DNA of 64,000 nucleotides from Prorocentrum cordatum (lineage: Eukaryota; Sar; Dinophyceae; Prorocentrales; Prorocentraceae), in the NCBI GenBank assembly GCA_963575745.1, contig CAUYUJ010001698.1:21001-85000 (forward strand), in the 5' to 3' direction. The notes under the pieces are model-generated. The model saw nothing but the letters and a program-made list of their open reading frames with translations, made no database searches and was not told the origin of the DNA. Numbering within the stretch: the first letter of the stretch is position 1; every line of letters starts with the position of its first letter. This document shows, piece by piece, positions 30,853-41,252 of this stretch. The position numbers were made by a program, and so were the translations under genes.

Positions 30853-31969
30853 CAAATTTCTTGATCCACGTGTCAACATCTGGCCGAACTCGGCGCGGCA
30901 CTCTTGGAATATTCCCAGCAATTGGAAATCATTTCAGGACATGGTTCAGTGGAAATTTCAAGAGCGTCGTGGACCTCGCAACGGACCGTCCACCGAGGCG
31001 GCCATGGCACACTTCCACAAAGACGGTGAACCAGACGGATACATGTGCTGGACTGATTACTACTCGATCTTTGTCATTCGTGCGTTCCAGAAGCACATTG
31101 ACCCGGAGAAGAACCGGATCGAGATATATGCCAAACCAGTCCCCGACGGGAGCGATCCCAGCTGCTTCGATTGGAACAACGTTATCGCTATCAGATGCGT
31201 TGGAGGCCACAACAGTTGCGTCAATCCGCTCTCCAAACCATGGAATATGGGCTGGGAGAGTTTACAACGGACAGACGTCAAGTACCTCCACCACGGCACG
31301 ACACTTCGTGCCTGGCGAAGCATCCTCAAGTCAGGGATTACTCCAGGCTATGTTGATCCGTCTTCCCAGAGAGACAAACATTTTAGAGGATCACAACGCG
31401 CGGAGGCATTTTTCAGTTCCAGTACCTATGTGCACAACGCCAGAAAGAACCTTCACACCTCGGTCCAATCGTACAAATTCAAGCACTACAAGAACGAGGT
31501 GGAGCTGGTGATCGACATGCGAATTGCCACAAAGGCTGGATGCAGATTTTGGCTGGGAGCACAGGGCGCTATCATGACTGAGGATGTGGTTCCAGCTGCT
31601 GCAGTACTCGCCTATCGCCGTCTCACACCACGCAGCGAGAATGGCAGGCAGATGTGGCCAGAAACAGGCCCTACGTGGGTCTACCAGCCGCTGGCTGCGA
31701 GACAACCATTGAGCAAATGCGAGATTTGCGCTGTTCCCCCTGGAACAGACACAATTGATGATCCTCCTGGGATTGCCCCAACTGACAAGGCATACGACGC
31801 GGCTCAGCGGCCACAGACAAAGTCCGCCTCAGCATCATCGGCCCAGCAACCCATCGCCCCTCCGTTGGGGGCGACCCCTGCTGGCCATACAGCTGACGCT
31901 GACGCTTTGGATGAGGCCATTGTCCGTGATCTCGTCAACAGTTGTGGGCACAACACACCCGATAAATAA
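30818..31969 (+). CDS. Giant-element ORF with Tpt1/KptA-like ADP-ribosyltransferase domain
   Basis: 383 codons from ATG 30818. Residues about 125-270 resemble the catalytic lobe of RNA 2'-phosphotransferase (Tpt1/KptA). The matching blocks are IRCVGGHN (compare IR..QGHS), KYLHHGTTLRAWRSILKSGI (HGT box at residues 159-161), an FFSSST block where Tpt1 has HLS, and VELVIDMRIATKAG...GAQGAIMTEDVVP (compare V.DA..A...G..F...NGV.LT..VP). Tpt1 enzymes remove a 2'-phosphate from RNA using NAD+; the same fold also ADP-ribosylates other targets. The usual Tpt1 N-terminal domain is not evident and I could not place all four catalytic residues. The ORF overlaps the preceding frame by 35 bases at CAAAAAG, so a slip or programmed frameshift probably links them. 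Confidence 0.55.
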   Translation: MRSIHYKKSHIDKFLDPRVNIWPNSARHSWNIPSNWKSFQDMVQWKFQERRGPRNGPSTEAAMAHFHKDGEPDGYMCWTDYYSIFVIRAFQKHIDPEKNRIEIYAKPVPDGSDPSCFDWNNVIAIRCVGGHNSCVNPLSKPWNMGWESLQRTDVKYLHHGTTLRAWRSILKSGITPGYVDPSSQRDKHFRGSQRAEAFFSSSTYVHNARKNLHTSVQSYKFKHYKNEVELVIDMRIATKAGCRFWLGAQGAIMTEDVVPAAAVLAYRRLTPRSENGRQMWPETGPTWVYQPLAARQPLSKCEICAVPPGTDTIDDPPGIAPTDKAYDAAQRPQTKSASASSAQQPIAPPLGATPAGHTADADALDEAIVRDLVNSCGHNTPDK

Positions 31970-31974
31970 TGGTT

Positions 31975-32655
31975 GATAGTTATATCACATTGCAGAGAGG
32001 CCCTACGACCCATTCCAGCAAATATTACACAGAAAGACTGGGTTCGACGGCCTATCTTCAACGATGTCCGCATGGGGGACTTCATTATCGTCAAAAATTG
32101 GGGCTCAACTAATTGCTAACACTATGACAATCACTACCCCAAGGGCGACAACAACACGAAGGTCCGCATGAACAAGGGCCAAATTTATGGACCAGTCATA
32201 CACCTCGGAGTCTTCGAGAAGTTCTTTGCAGTACAAATACCTATTCTCAACTACGGCTTACGATGGGTAAACATATGCCCCTCAAGGGCGTTGTCTTCGC
32301 TATGCCAGTACGTGCTGACATCAACCCAGTTCACCTGAATGCTGCACTTCGGGGCCCATCTTCATGTAGCGATCAGATCAATGAATTTAAACAAACAGGT
32401 GAACTACCATATCTTGGAATGCCGAGCATTCTCAAACCACGTATCCCACGTACGCCGACCAGACGCCCCGCTCCTCGGACACCCGATCCCGACGAGCTGG
32501 TGGCGACACCTGCCGAAGACCCCACGGCAGACGACGAGGGATCCCGACGCGACGCAGGCCAACCCAACGATGCTCTGCTCCTCTGGTCACTGTCATCGTC
32601 GACATATCGACCATGCCACTCACAGATGAGGAAAGAGCAGCCAATGATACCATGA
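31975..32655 (+). pseudogene. Giant-element decayed coding remnant
   Basis: Protein-like fragments in different forward frames (RRPIFNDVRMGDFIIVKNW near 32055-32110, GPVIHLGVFEKFFAVQIP near 32190-32240, KGVVFAMPVRADINPVHL near 32285-32340) suggest one broken gene continuing the accessory block. Its end is Pro/Asp-rich. No family recognised. Confidence 0.4.
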
Positions 32656-34293
32656 AAGCGGATTTATCGGCGGAGATTCACGCTGATGAGGACATTTGCT
32701 CGTCCATCCTTGATAATATCATTGATCCGCCAGAAGATTTCCCCAACCACCCCGACAACGACCCAGAGGACAATGCCAAATTGATTTTGCAATATTACGA
32801 CCACCGCGTATACCGTTGGACGTCGGAACCTCTGGTGGACTCTCCAATGATAAAGGTGAAACGAATTATTGAGTTACACACTGGCAGGGCCGACCTTGTG
32901 GTGGACAGGATAGAGTCATGCCTGCGATTTGGGATGCAATTCGGTCCAAAAACAGAAGCATGCCAAATGGATTACGATCATACCCATCAATAAGCACGCG
33001 ACTTACCGATTTGCAGTACATATTGTTTCTTCAAAAAGATGGTACACTACCTTGACCCAGAGATTATTGAATAATCAACCACGGGCATATTTCAATCGCT
33101 TTCCAAAGTGTACCAAATCATACTGTTGGACAGCATCAAGGAGCTGCACCAGTTCACCAACGATGCCATCTATCAGAACCATCCTGCCCTCAATACGTTG
33201 CGTGCTTTCTTTCTTCGCAGAATGCATCAGGACACATGGCAACCCAGGCTTCCCCGTATGGAAGGAGCCGGTGGAAACGCCTGCTGCGCCTGACCAGGAC
33301 GATCCAGGCGCCAAGCAGGATATCCCCAGGGATCCAGGTAGTGTTGCTTCTGCAGCTCCCGACCAAGAGACCATGGTACATATCATAGCCGAGACGCAGC
33401 AGATTGATCGCGAGGTGGGCGATAACGAGGCCATCTTGCAGGCAGAGGCTACCCGCATCCGTGCGGACAACGTACACCATGGTGATTTGGATACTGCGGA
33501 CACCGACACCTCCGGGTACGCAGGACTACCGGGGGAAAGACTGTCCAGGATCGAGATCGAGGGGGTCGGCCGATCGATCGCCTCCCGTCCGACCGCTGAG
33601 ATCCATCGTGAGGCAATGAACCAACTCGGCCGTGGTCTTGCACCTACTGGCGGTGGCATCACCCGCTGGGGATCTCTCGGGGACCTTGCCACTTCCGGGG
33701 CTCCTGAAGAGATCCAGCATGATATAGCGCGACGTCGGAATTGCGATCGTTTCCTGTCTCTAGGAATCGTCACGGGTGACGGTACAATTTGTGATATCTG
33801 TTGGCAGTACACTGTCTCTGTCGGTGCCACAGGCCAAGGTGGTGCCGTGGAGAGCGACCTGGCGTACCTCCAGCAGTTGAACCACTGGGTCAAGACGAAC
33901 CTCTCCCAGGACGACGTCACCATATACATGTCAGATGGAACGCGTGTCTACATGATGGGCAAGCGCTCCAAGGCTGGCCAGGAGAAGGGTACCTTGAGGA
34001 GATTCGCGAAGAAGGCTGCGGAGAGGTATACGAGGTGGTTTGACGCAGGCTCCCCTCCTGCACACATGTGCAGGATGATGGGCGAGGCTGAGGACCAGCG
34101 ACCTCTATACCACCCCTTCGCCAATCTCATGCAGCATTTCCTTGATGGCCCACGTTTCCACCGCCAAATGACTGCCGCTCGCACTGAGACTGGCAAAAAA
34201 AGGCCTGGACCATCGAAGACATGCGCGACGCTTGTGACACCCATGATCACAGCGTTAGGTTTGGCTTCGCTGGTCGCAGGAATTGGTGGTTAA
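32613..34293 (+). pseudogene. Giant-element second unknown protein
   Basis: The ATG at 32613 opens 126 codons (acidic; contains KLILQYYDHRVYRW) to a TAA at 32991. The same frame goes on to about 33290 (VYQIILLDSIKELHQFTND), after which the protein moves to frame 1 and stays open to 34293. The last 300 residues include an Asp/Glu-rich helical stretch, a CDICW pair near 33790, and a basic segment with KRSKAGQEKGTLRRFAKK. It ends in a short hydrophobic tail (LVTPMITALGLASLVAGIGG) that could be a membrane anchor. No known family recognised. It ends the 7-kb accessory block. Confidence 0.5.
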
Positions 34294-35519
34294 ACAGTGG
34301 TAGACTCGACAGAGGCACTTGGCAAAAGCGTGGTTTTATCACAATTGTGACCGCGCAAGAAACCACCGCAACCGGAAGTTATGGATGTTTCTTTAAAATG
34401 ATTTTTGTTGGTTGTTCTGCTGTCGCGGTTACTGTTGGCACGTGCTTCGATTTCACATGCATCGCGTTCTCGTGGGGTTGCTTCATTGCCACTTGCAGAG
34501 CGTCTCCCGCAGACCTGCCCTTCGACGTGCTGGCGCGAGACCGAGTGGCGCGCCTGCGCGGCGCGGCCTGTTTAACACGACGCGCGTGCGCGCAGTTCAG
34601 AGGAGTTTACATTCGTAGCCGCCTGATTGTTGCGGCACCGCGCCATTTTTTTTTTGCGCGGCGCGTAACGCTCTTTTCGGATGCCATTTGCGCGTGTTTT
34701 GCATGGGCGGATCGCCTTGGCGCAGCGATGCTTCGCGCGGCGTGGTTCGGCCGCTTCTGCGCGATGATGCGCCCGTGTGCGTGTGTGTTGTCAGAGCGGC
34801 TCTGCGTGACGGCGTGTCCAGTAGCGATTACCATGCCGTTAAGTTTGTTCCTCGTGGGCACGCGGGCCCCCCGCCCCTTTTCCCTTCTTCGCGGCGCGCC
34901 AAATTGTTGGAGTGTCTATAAGTTTGTTTCGTTGGGCGCTTGCGCATGTGATTTTTTTGTGAGCATTGTTCATTGGTTGTCCACCTTTCGCGCGACCTCT
35001 TCTGGTTGCTTTCCCCCTCGCCCACTCGCATTATGTTTTGATGGTGTTTTATTGCGCACGTCTCAAAGTGGAGGGCCCGGTCCGCTCGTGGAGGGCGCGA
35101 CATTGTTGACAAATCATACGCGTCGCGCGGTTGTGGTAGAAACCACGGCGCGTGCGTCATGCCGATCTGTTCGCGGCAAGTCCCGCGCGCCGCGACCGCG
35201 CAGCACTCGGCGTGGCGAGTCTTCGAGCACCGCCACGAAAGCCATAACGCGCGACATGTCGTCGCCCATAGCCTTGCAAGGGCCGCAACATGTGACGCGC
35301 TCTTCCGCGCCGCTTCGGGGCGCACTCCTTCGTCTACGTCGTCGCCCCCCCTTCCCACGTCCCCCATGTTGTCGCCCTCCCTTCTTCCATTTCGTTCTCC
35401 TTGTCTCATTATTGCGTCTCCTGGGGTTCTCACGTGGCACACATGGACAACATGTGGTATGTCATGGGTTACTGTCGGGTTGTCATGGGGGCCTCCTGGG
35501 ACACTCTTGAGTCGTATAT
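34294..35519. other. Giant element: no gene recognised
   Basis: T-rich patches alternate with GCGCGG-rich patches. A long open frame (34221-35510) has the mixed Cys/Arg/Phe composition of random GC-rich sequence and no domain. Confidence 0.4.
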
Positions 35520-36366
35520 GGGGCTACCTGGGACATTAGGGGCCCTCTTGGGCCGTCGTGAGTTGCCTGGGGGGTATCTTGGTGCCGTCTTGGGCCGCGT
35601 TCGCCTCCATGCTGGTTTTCTTGTTTTGCCTGGGTTGGGTCTTCAGTTACCCCCAACCCCACTAGGTCTGGTACCAGACCTCCCTTCCACCTCCAACAGG
35701 TCTGGTGGGATGCCCCCCTTCCACGTCGACCAGACCTCCCAGCGGGCCCTCCTCCGGCGAGGTGGAGGGGGCCTCCACCAGACTTCCCCTGGTTCTCTTG
35801 GAGACCTCCCCCTGATCCCCCCGAGGGCTTGGGGAGGCCTTGCGGAGGCTTCCCTTGGTTTCCACAAGGTGTGGCGAGAGGCTTCCCACGGCCCCTGGGA
35901 GCACCAGGCGAGGCCTCCCCCAGGCTTCCGGGACGACCAGGGGAGGTCTCTGGGAGGCTTCCCCTGGTTCACCTGGAAGCCTCCGATGAGAGTTCCCGCA
36001 GGGGGGAGGTCTCCTGTGGGGGGCTTTCGGGAGGGCCAGGGGAAGCTTCTAGGAGACCTCACCTGGTCCTCCACCAAGTTTCCCCCCAGCGCCCCGGGAG
36101 GACCAGGGGAGGTTTCCAGGGGGCCTCCCCTGGTCTCCCCGGAAGTTTCCCCTTGGAGGGGGCCCTGCCAGATTTCGAGGTCTGGGGGAGGCTCCCGGAC
36201 CCTGGTCCTCGGGGAGGATTCCCAGCAGGCTTGCAAGGACCAGAAAAAGCTTCTGGGAGACCTCCCAGCCCCCTTCTGGAAGTTTGCGGGAGGCCCCCAA
36301 GAGGACCAGGGGAGGTCCCCCGGCGGTCTCCCCCCAGATTCCAGGAGGTCGTCAGGACACCGCTAG
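35520..36366. repeat. Degenerate GGGAGG-CCTCCC minisatellite
   Basis: Imperfect units built from GGGGAGGTCTCC, GGGAGGCTTCCCCTGG and CACCAGG recur through about 850 bases in both orientations, so the region can fold extensively. Just beyond it lies a 10-bp-stem hairpin CCCAAGTAAG/CTTACTTGGG (36683-36705). Confidence 0.7.
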
Positions 36367-36751
36367 GAGGCTTACTCTTCGGGGCCCTGAGGCCAGTGGA
36401 TCACCGGATGCAGTGCAGCTACGGTGGCGACGGCAGCAGAGTCGCGTTCAGCCTCGGCGAAACATTTGCCGCGCGTTTCCAAGCTGGGTGGCTGGTTGGG
36501 GGCCTCCGACGGCCACGCCGGGACGTTTGAACTTTGGGTCTTTCCGCTCCAAGAAAACATGGTGGACGTAAGGAAACTTCTGGTTCCTTAATAAATGCCA
36601 CCCGGGGCCCCGGGGGGCCTCGATGGCCCCAAAGTGCGAGACATCTGTCGATCCACCAAATTTAATAAGGAATTCCCGGGGTCCCAAGTAAGGTCCTTAC
36701 TTGGGTGCCTGGCGGTCCCAGAATTCAGGGCCTTACTTGGGTCCTCGGCGG

Positions 36752-38715
36752 TCACAGGTCCCACAGGTTCCACAGGTCCCACGTGTCCCAGATGTCCCAC
36801 AGGTCCCATAGGTCCCACGGGCCCCGCAGGTCTCGAAGGTCTCGCCGGTCCCGCAGGTCCCGCAGGTCCCGCAGGTCCCACAGGCCGCACAGGTGCCACA
36901 GGTGCCACAGGTCCCGGAGGTCCCGCAGGTCCCGCAGGTCCCACAGGTCCCACAGGTCCCTCAGGCCCAACAGATCCCACCGGTCCCAAGGTCTTGCAGG
37001 TGTCACAGGTCCCGCAGGTCCCACAGGTCCCACAGGTCCTACAGGTCTTACAGGTCCCACAGGACACACAAGTCGCAAAGAAGGTGCCGAAGGTCCCACA
37101 GGTCTCGCAGGTCCTACAGGTCCCACACGTCCCAAAGGTCCCAAGGGTCCCACAGGCCTCGCGGGCCCCACAGGTCCCACAGGCCCCACAGGTCCCACTT
37201 GTTTCACATGTCCCATAGGTTCCACAGGTTCCGCAGGTCCCGCGTGTCGCGCAGGTCTCGCAGGTCCCGCAGGCCCCGCAGGCCCCGCAGGTCCCGCAGG
37301 TCCCACTGGGTCCCACAGGTCCCACAGGTCCTACAGGTCCCACAAGCCCCACAGGTCCCGCAGGCCCCACAGGATCCACAGGGTCCGTAGGTCCCACAGG
37401 TCTCGCAGGTCGCGCAGGACCCGCCAGTCCCGCATACTCCATAGGCCCCGCAGGCCCCGCAGGTCCCACAGGTCCCACATGCAGGTCCCGCACGTCCCAC
37501 AGGTTCCGCAGGCCCCACGGGTCTTACAGGTTTTAAAGGTCTCGCAGGTCCCGCATGTCCCGCAATTCCCACAGGTCCCGTAGGTCCCAGAGGACCCATA
37601 GGTCCAACAGGTCCCACAGGACCCGCAGGTCCCGCAGGTCCGCAGGTGCCACAGGTCCCACAGGTATGAATGACCCCACAGGTTTCACAGGTTCTCGCAG
37701 GTCCACCGGTCGCACATGTCCCGCAGGTCCCGCAGCTCTCACAGGTCCCACAGGTTCCGCAGGTCTCCCAGGTCCCTCAGGTCCCACAGGTCCCACAGGC
37801 CCCCCGGGTCCCACAGGTCCCGCAGGTCCGACAGGTCCCGCCGCCAGCACAGGTCCCACGAGTCCCACAAGTCCCGCAGGTCGCGCAGGTCCCACAAATC
37901 CCGCAGGCCCAGCATATCCCACATGTCCCACAAGTCCCACATGCCCCACATGTCCCACAGGTCCTACAAGTCCCGCAAGCCCCGCAGGCCTCGTAGGTCT
38001 GGCAAGTCCCGCAGGCCCCGCAAGTCCCAGTCCCCCCAGGTCCCACATGCCCCGAAGGCCCCACAGGTCCCACAGGCCCGATATAGCTTACAGGTCCTAC
38101 AAGGGCCACGGGGTCCGCAGGTCCCGCAGGTTCCGCAGGACCCGCAGGCCACAGGTTTCGCAGGTCGCGCAGGTCCCGCATGTCCCACACGTCCCACAGG
38201 CGACGCATGCCCCACAGGCCCCTCAGGCCCTACAGGTCCCACAGGCCCCACAGGTCCACCCAGCCCCTCCGGTCCCACAGGTCCCACAGGTCCCACATGT
38301 CGCGCCGGTCCCGCAGGCCCCGCAAGTTCCGCAGGTCCCACGGGGCCTACAGGTGCCACAGGCGCCACAGGTCCCACTGGTATCGCAGGTCCTGCAGGTC
38401 CCACAGGTCCTACGAGTCCCTCAGGTCCTACAGGTCCGACAGGTCAGGCAGGTGTCGCAGGTGGCGCAAGCCCCGCAGGTCCCACAGGTCCCACAGGTCT
38501 CGCAGGGACGACAAGTTTTGCAATTTCGAAGGCCCCACAGGTCCCACCAGGCCCACGCGTCCCACAGGTCCCAAGGGTCCCACAGGTCTCGCAGGTCCCT
38601 CAGGTCCCACAGCTACCGCAGCCCGCACAGCTCCCACAAGTTCCACAGGGCTCACGCTCCCAACATTTCTCCCAATTCCGGCAGGTTCCACAGGTCCCGC
38701 AGGTCCCACAGGTCA
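36752..38715. repeat. 9-bp minisatellite CCCACAGGT / CCCGCAGGT, ~2 kb
   Basis: About 218 units of 9 bases with C/G/T substitutions at a few positions. Because 9 is a multiple of 3, every frame is periodic: forward frames read Gly-Pro-Thr/Ala, Ser-His-Arg and Gln-Val-Pro; reverse frames read Gly-Pro-Val/Ala, Cys-Gly-Thr and Trp-Asp-Leu. Collagen-like readings therefore exist on both strands, with stops breaking each. No signal peptide or flanking domain supports a real collagen gene. Confidence 0.9.
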
Positions 38716-39079
38716 CTTTTTGTGTTATTAAGATGGTTCCTGGGGTGATGTTTGCAAGGCGAAGGCGCGTGTAATTGCATGCGCTGCGCGCAGTGCAGAG
38801 TGAACCGTGAGTGCAAGTGCGAAGCGCTGCCATGTAAATTTGGGATTGCGCCCGTCCTGGAATCTTTTTGTGAACTTGCGGTTGCGGTGGTTTCCATCGT
38901 GGTCAAATTGCTCTGCCCCGCGGGGGCGGCGCTTGTGAGAAAGTCACGCAGCGCAAGCTTACCAAACTGGCCTCCGTCGAACCTGCCATGGGATCTGCTA
39001 ATCAAAGGGGGGTGAGTTCAGGGGTTAGAGCCGATCCTAATGACCCCGACACACACTCCTCACACACACGCATGGCGCC

Positions 39080-39664
39080 ATGGGGCCGCGGCAGCCGCGG
39101 CGCCCGCCGCCGCCTCGCCCTGCCCATGGCGATGCCGCTGGATACCGCGCCTCTGGCGCGCAGGATTACATGCCCGCTGGGCCGCGCGGCGCGGCCGCCG
39201 CGCAGCGGCAGAGCGGCGGCGCCAGCCGCAGACCAACAACGCCTCCACGTGCCAAGCGGGCGCGCAAGACAGAGGACTACGCGACGTGGTGGCGCAAGAA
39301 CCTGGAGGGCAGCCAGTGGGGCCCCAGGCGCTGGGGCTACTACGCAAACTTTTGGATATGCATCGCGGGCAACAACGACGAGTTCGCGTGCGTCCGCGAC
39401 CTGCTGCACAACGACACGTTTCCAAACTGGACCCCCAGGACGCCCTGGGAGACATTCACGACGAGCTACGTCGCGGATGATGGACACAGGGCGTGGGACC
39501 AGAGGTTCTACCTGAGAGGAAACTCGTATGTTAGTCTGCCGCAAGGCACACTGCTCGATTGGCTTGAGCTTCATCTTTATACAAGTTCGCCTCGATCAAT
39601 GAATAACAATATATTTTCAGGCCACTTCACTATCCAAGAAAAGTGGCCACACTCACACTTGTGA
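39080..39664 (+). CDS. Giant-element hypothetical ORF, 194 aa
   Basis: ATG 39080 to TGA 39664. The first 60 residues are Pro/Arg/Ala-rich. The rest is aromatic-rich with balanced composition (KTEDYATWWRKNLEGSQW, ANFWICIAGNNDEFACVRDL, RFYLRGNSYVSLPQGTLLDW), unlike the repeats around it, which suggests real coding sequence. I recognise no family. It lies between the minisatellite and the 3' LTR, so it may be a late gene of the element, a captured exon or part of an older insertion. Confidence 0.4.
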   Translation: MGPRQPRRPPPPRPAHGDAAGYRASGAQDYMPAGPRGAAAAQRQSGGASRRPTTPPRAKRARKTEDYATWWRKNLEGSQWGPRRWGYYANFWICIAGNNDEFACVRDLLHNDTFPNWTPRTPWETFTTSYVADDGHRAWDQRFYLRGNSYVSLPQGTLLDWLELHLYTSSPRSMNNNIFSGHFTIQEKWPHSHL

Positions 39665-40309
39665 AACCCAAGGCAGACTCCTAAGGAGCACCGCCGAGGG
39701 GAGTAACCAATTGCAGAATTTATGTATGCAGCTGCTCGTGTTTGTCAACGCGACTTTACGCGTGGCCACGCTTTTGCATTGATGTTTAGACGTGGTTCTT
39801 ACCACGATCGTGTTCCTCCGCGCGACTTCATATTGCACATTGGCTTTGTTTTTTTCTTTACAGTAAAATTACATTGCGTTGAGAATGATATGATGCTCAG
39901 CTCTGGCTTGAGAGCTGGTGGCAACACCTGCCGCGTTCAGGCGCGGCAGCTTCTGATGTTGCTTCAATTGGATCAGATCCTCTTGCTCCGCCCACCCGTG
40001 CCTCATTCTTCTCCGCCCTCGAGTGCCGAAGCGTTTTTGGGGGGCGCGCCGAGGGGGCACCAAAGTGTGCTTGGCGAAGGGACAGGGGCCCTGGGTGTTC
40101 CTTCTTACCCTTACTTGCCTGATCATGGCAGCCGTTGTGCTACGTGTCCTTTTGCACGCCGCTGTCGCGATTTGGGGCGCAGCTGAAGCGATGCGGATTT
40201 CACGCTCAGCTGCCTCGCAGTGCTGAGGCTTTGAGGAGTAAAAGGGTGACAGGTTCTTTTCCCCTTTTTCCCGAGTCCTGCCCTCGCGGGCGGGATTTGG
40301 GACGGGGTG
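39665..40309. other. Giant element 3' untranslated region and polypurine tract
   Basis: No coding signal. The last bases before the 3' LTR (GGGATTTGGGACGGGG, 40294-40309) form the G-rich tract expected for plus-strand priming. Confidence 0.5.
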
Positions 40310-40504
40310 TGTGAATAAAACCCGTATAATACCCTCATAAATACTCCTTATCCTCACCTCTCCTGCGCCTGGCTGTTTGGGCTCAGGTATTGGATTAGAT
40401 CGATCAGACCTTTGATCGTGCAGGAGGAGAAGGTATCCATCTTTCCCTCCTTTCCTCTACCAGCGGATCAGGGGTTCTGTACCTTTGTACTCTAACCCCA
40501 TACA
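40310..40504 (+). repeat. 3' LTR of the giant element
   Basis: 195 bases starting TGTGAATAAAACCC and ending CCCCATACA; 11 differences from the 5' LTR and no length difference. Followed by CGCGT and then the second half of the LINE-B RNase H. Confidence 0.85.
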
Positions 40505-40509
40505 CGCGT
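40505..40509. repeat. Right target-site duplication of the giant element (CGCGT)
   Basis: Pairs with TGTGT at 17758-17762. It probably keeps the original sequence, since the LINE-B codons GAC GCG TGG read through it. Confidence 0.7.
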
Positions 40510-41252
40510 GGGCCTTCTACACAGTGCTGGAGTTGAAGCTGGGCGGCGGCAAGATCTACACAAACCACAAACGCATCGTCGAAGGCCTGCAGAAGGGGGA
40601 GCGCTGGTGCCTCAACTGGAAGCGGCCGCGCGCAGACATCTGGAATATACTATGGCACAAGATACACGACTCGGACCGAAACGTAAGCGAGGTGTTCCAT
40701 GTCAAGGCGCACATGTCTAAGGCGGGGATCGAGCAGCTGGGAGGCAACGAGCTGAAGATCGCCAAGGGCAACGCTGGGGTAGACCTGCTCGCCAAAGCGG
40801 GAGCGGAGATGGATGCGTACTACGGTGAGCGCCAGACGATAGAAGACACTGCGCGGAGAGTACGGTGGGCAGTGCAGTACATCAGTTGGATGCATCAGCA
40901 GTTGTCAGGAGGATGGCCAGACGTACCACAGCGGGAACAAGGGCGACCTGTCCGCAAGCTGGTGAAGCCGCAGACCGAGCTCACGAGACACGAGGTGCAG
41001 GAGGTCAACGCCGATTGTGTGCCTGCGTTGTGGGCGGCGTGCGGTCACCCAGGGGATGGGAAAGAAACTGTGGGGGTCTCAGTGCCAGGCGCCGCCATGG
41101 AGATCAACGGGGTCGAGAGCAGTGGGCTCGGCGGGTTCGCTGGAGGCCTGCGTGGCCATCGCGGTGGCAGCTGCCGCAGCAGCAGCAGCCGCAGCAGAGG
41201 CAGACGAAGGTCAGCAACGACGGCAACCAGCAGCACCCGTATCAGGATGTGA
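40505..41252 (+). pseudogene. LINE-B RNase H, C-terminal half
   Basis: From AWAFYTVLELKLGGG onward this is the rest of the RNase H domain cut at 17762. KIYTNHKRIVEGL is the third-strand region, with Asn where Asp is usual. EVFHVKAHMSKAGIEQL and GNAGVDLLAKAGAEM give the final His-Asp region. The replaced catalytic residues agree with an inactive copy. After about 40990 the frame becomes low-complexity Gly/Ser/Arg. Confidence 0.7.

Larger units (their letters stand above)
17763..40504 (+). mobile_element. Giant (22,742-bp) copia-order LTR retrotransposon
   Basis: Two direct 195-bp repeats (17763-17957 and 40310-40504) start TGTG and end ATACG/ATACA, and lie in the same orientation. They are flanked by a 5-bp duplication and by the two halves of one LINE RNase H domain. 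Between them come gag (18545-21343), protease-integrase (21344-24548), RT (24549-26332) and RNase H (to about 26740). Integrase before RT is the Ty1/copia order. About 7 kb of extra coding sequence follows (27183-34293), then tandem repeats and a small ORF. Typical copia elements are 5-6 kb. Stops and frame changes show this copy is old. Later insertions inside the element cannot be excluded as a contribution to its size. Confidence 0.8.

Noticed and set aside
34221-35510. 429-codon open frame in the giant element
   Set aside because: Composition and lack of any domain fit chance openness in sequence with few A/T-rich stops. Its start overlaps the end of a better-supported protein in another frame.
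36595-38748. Collagen-like protein genes on both strands
   Set aside because: All frames are periodic because the repeat is 9 bp. There is no signal peptide, no terminal domain, and stops break each frame.
17763-40504. Two independent solo LTRs
   Set aside because: Same orientation, equal length, target duplication only on the outer sides, and both outer flanks being halves of one LINE domain fit one complete element better.
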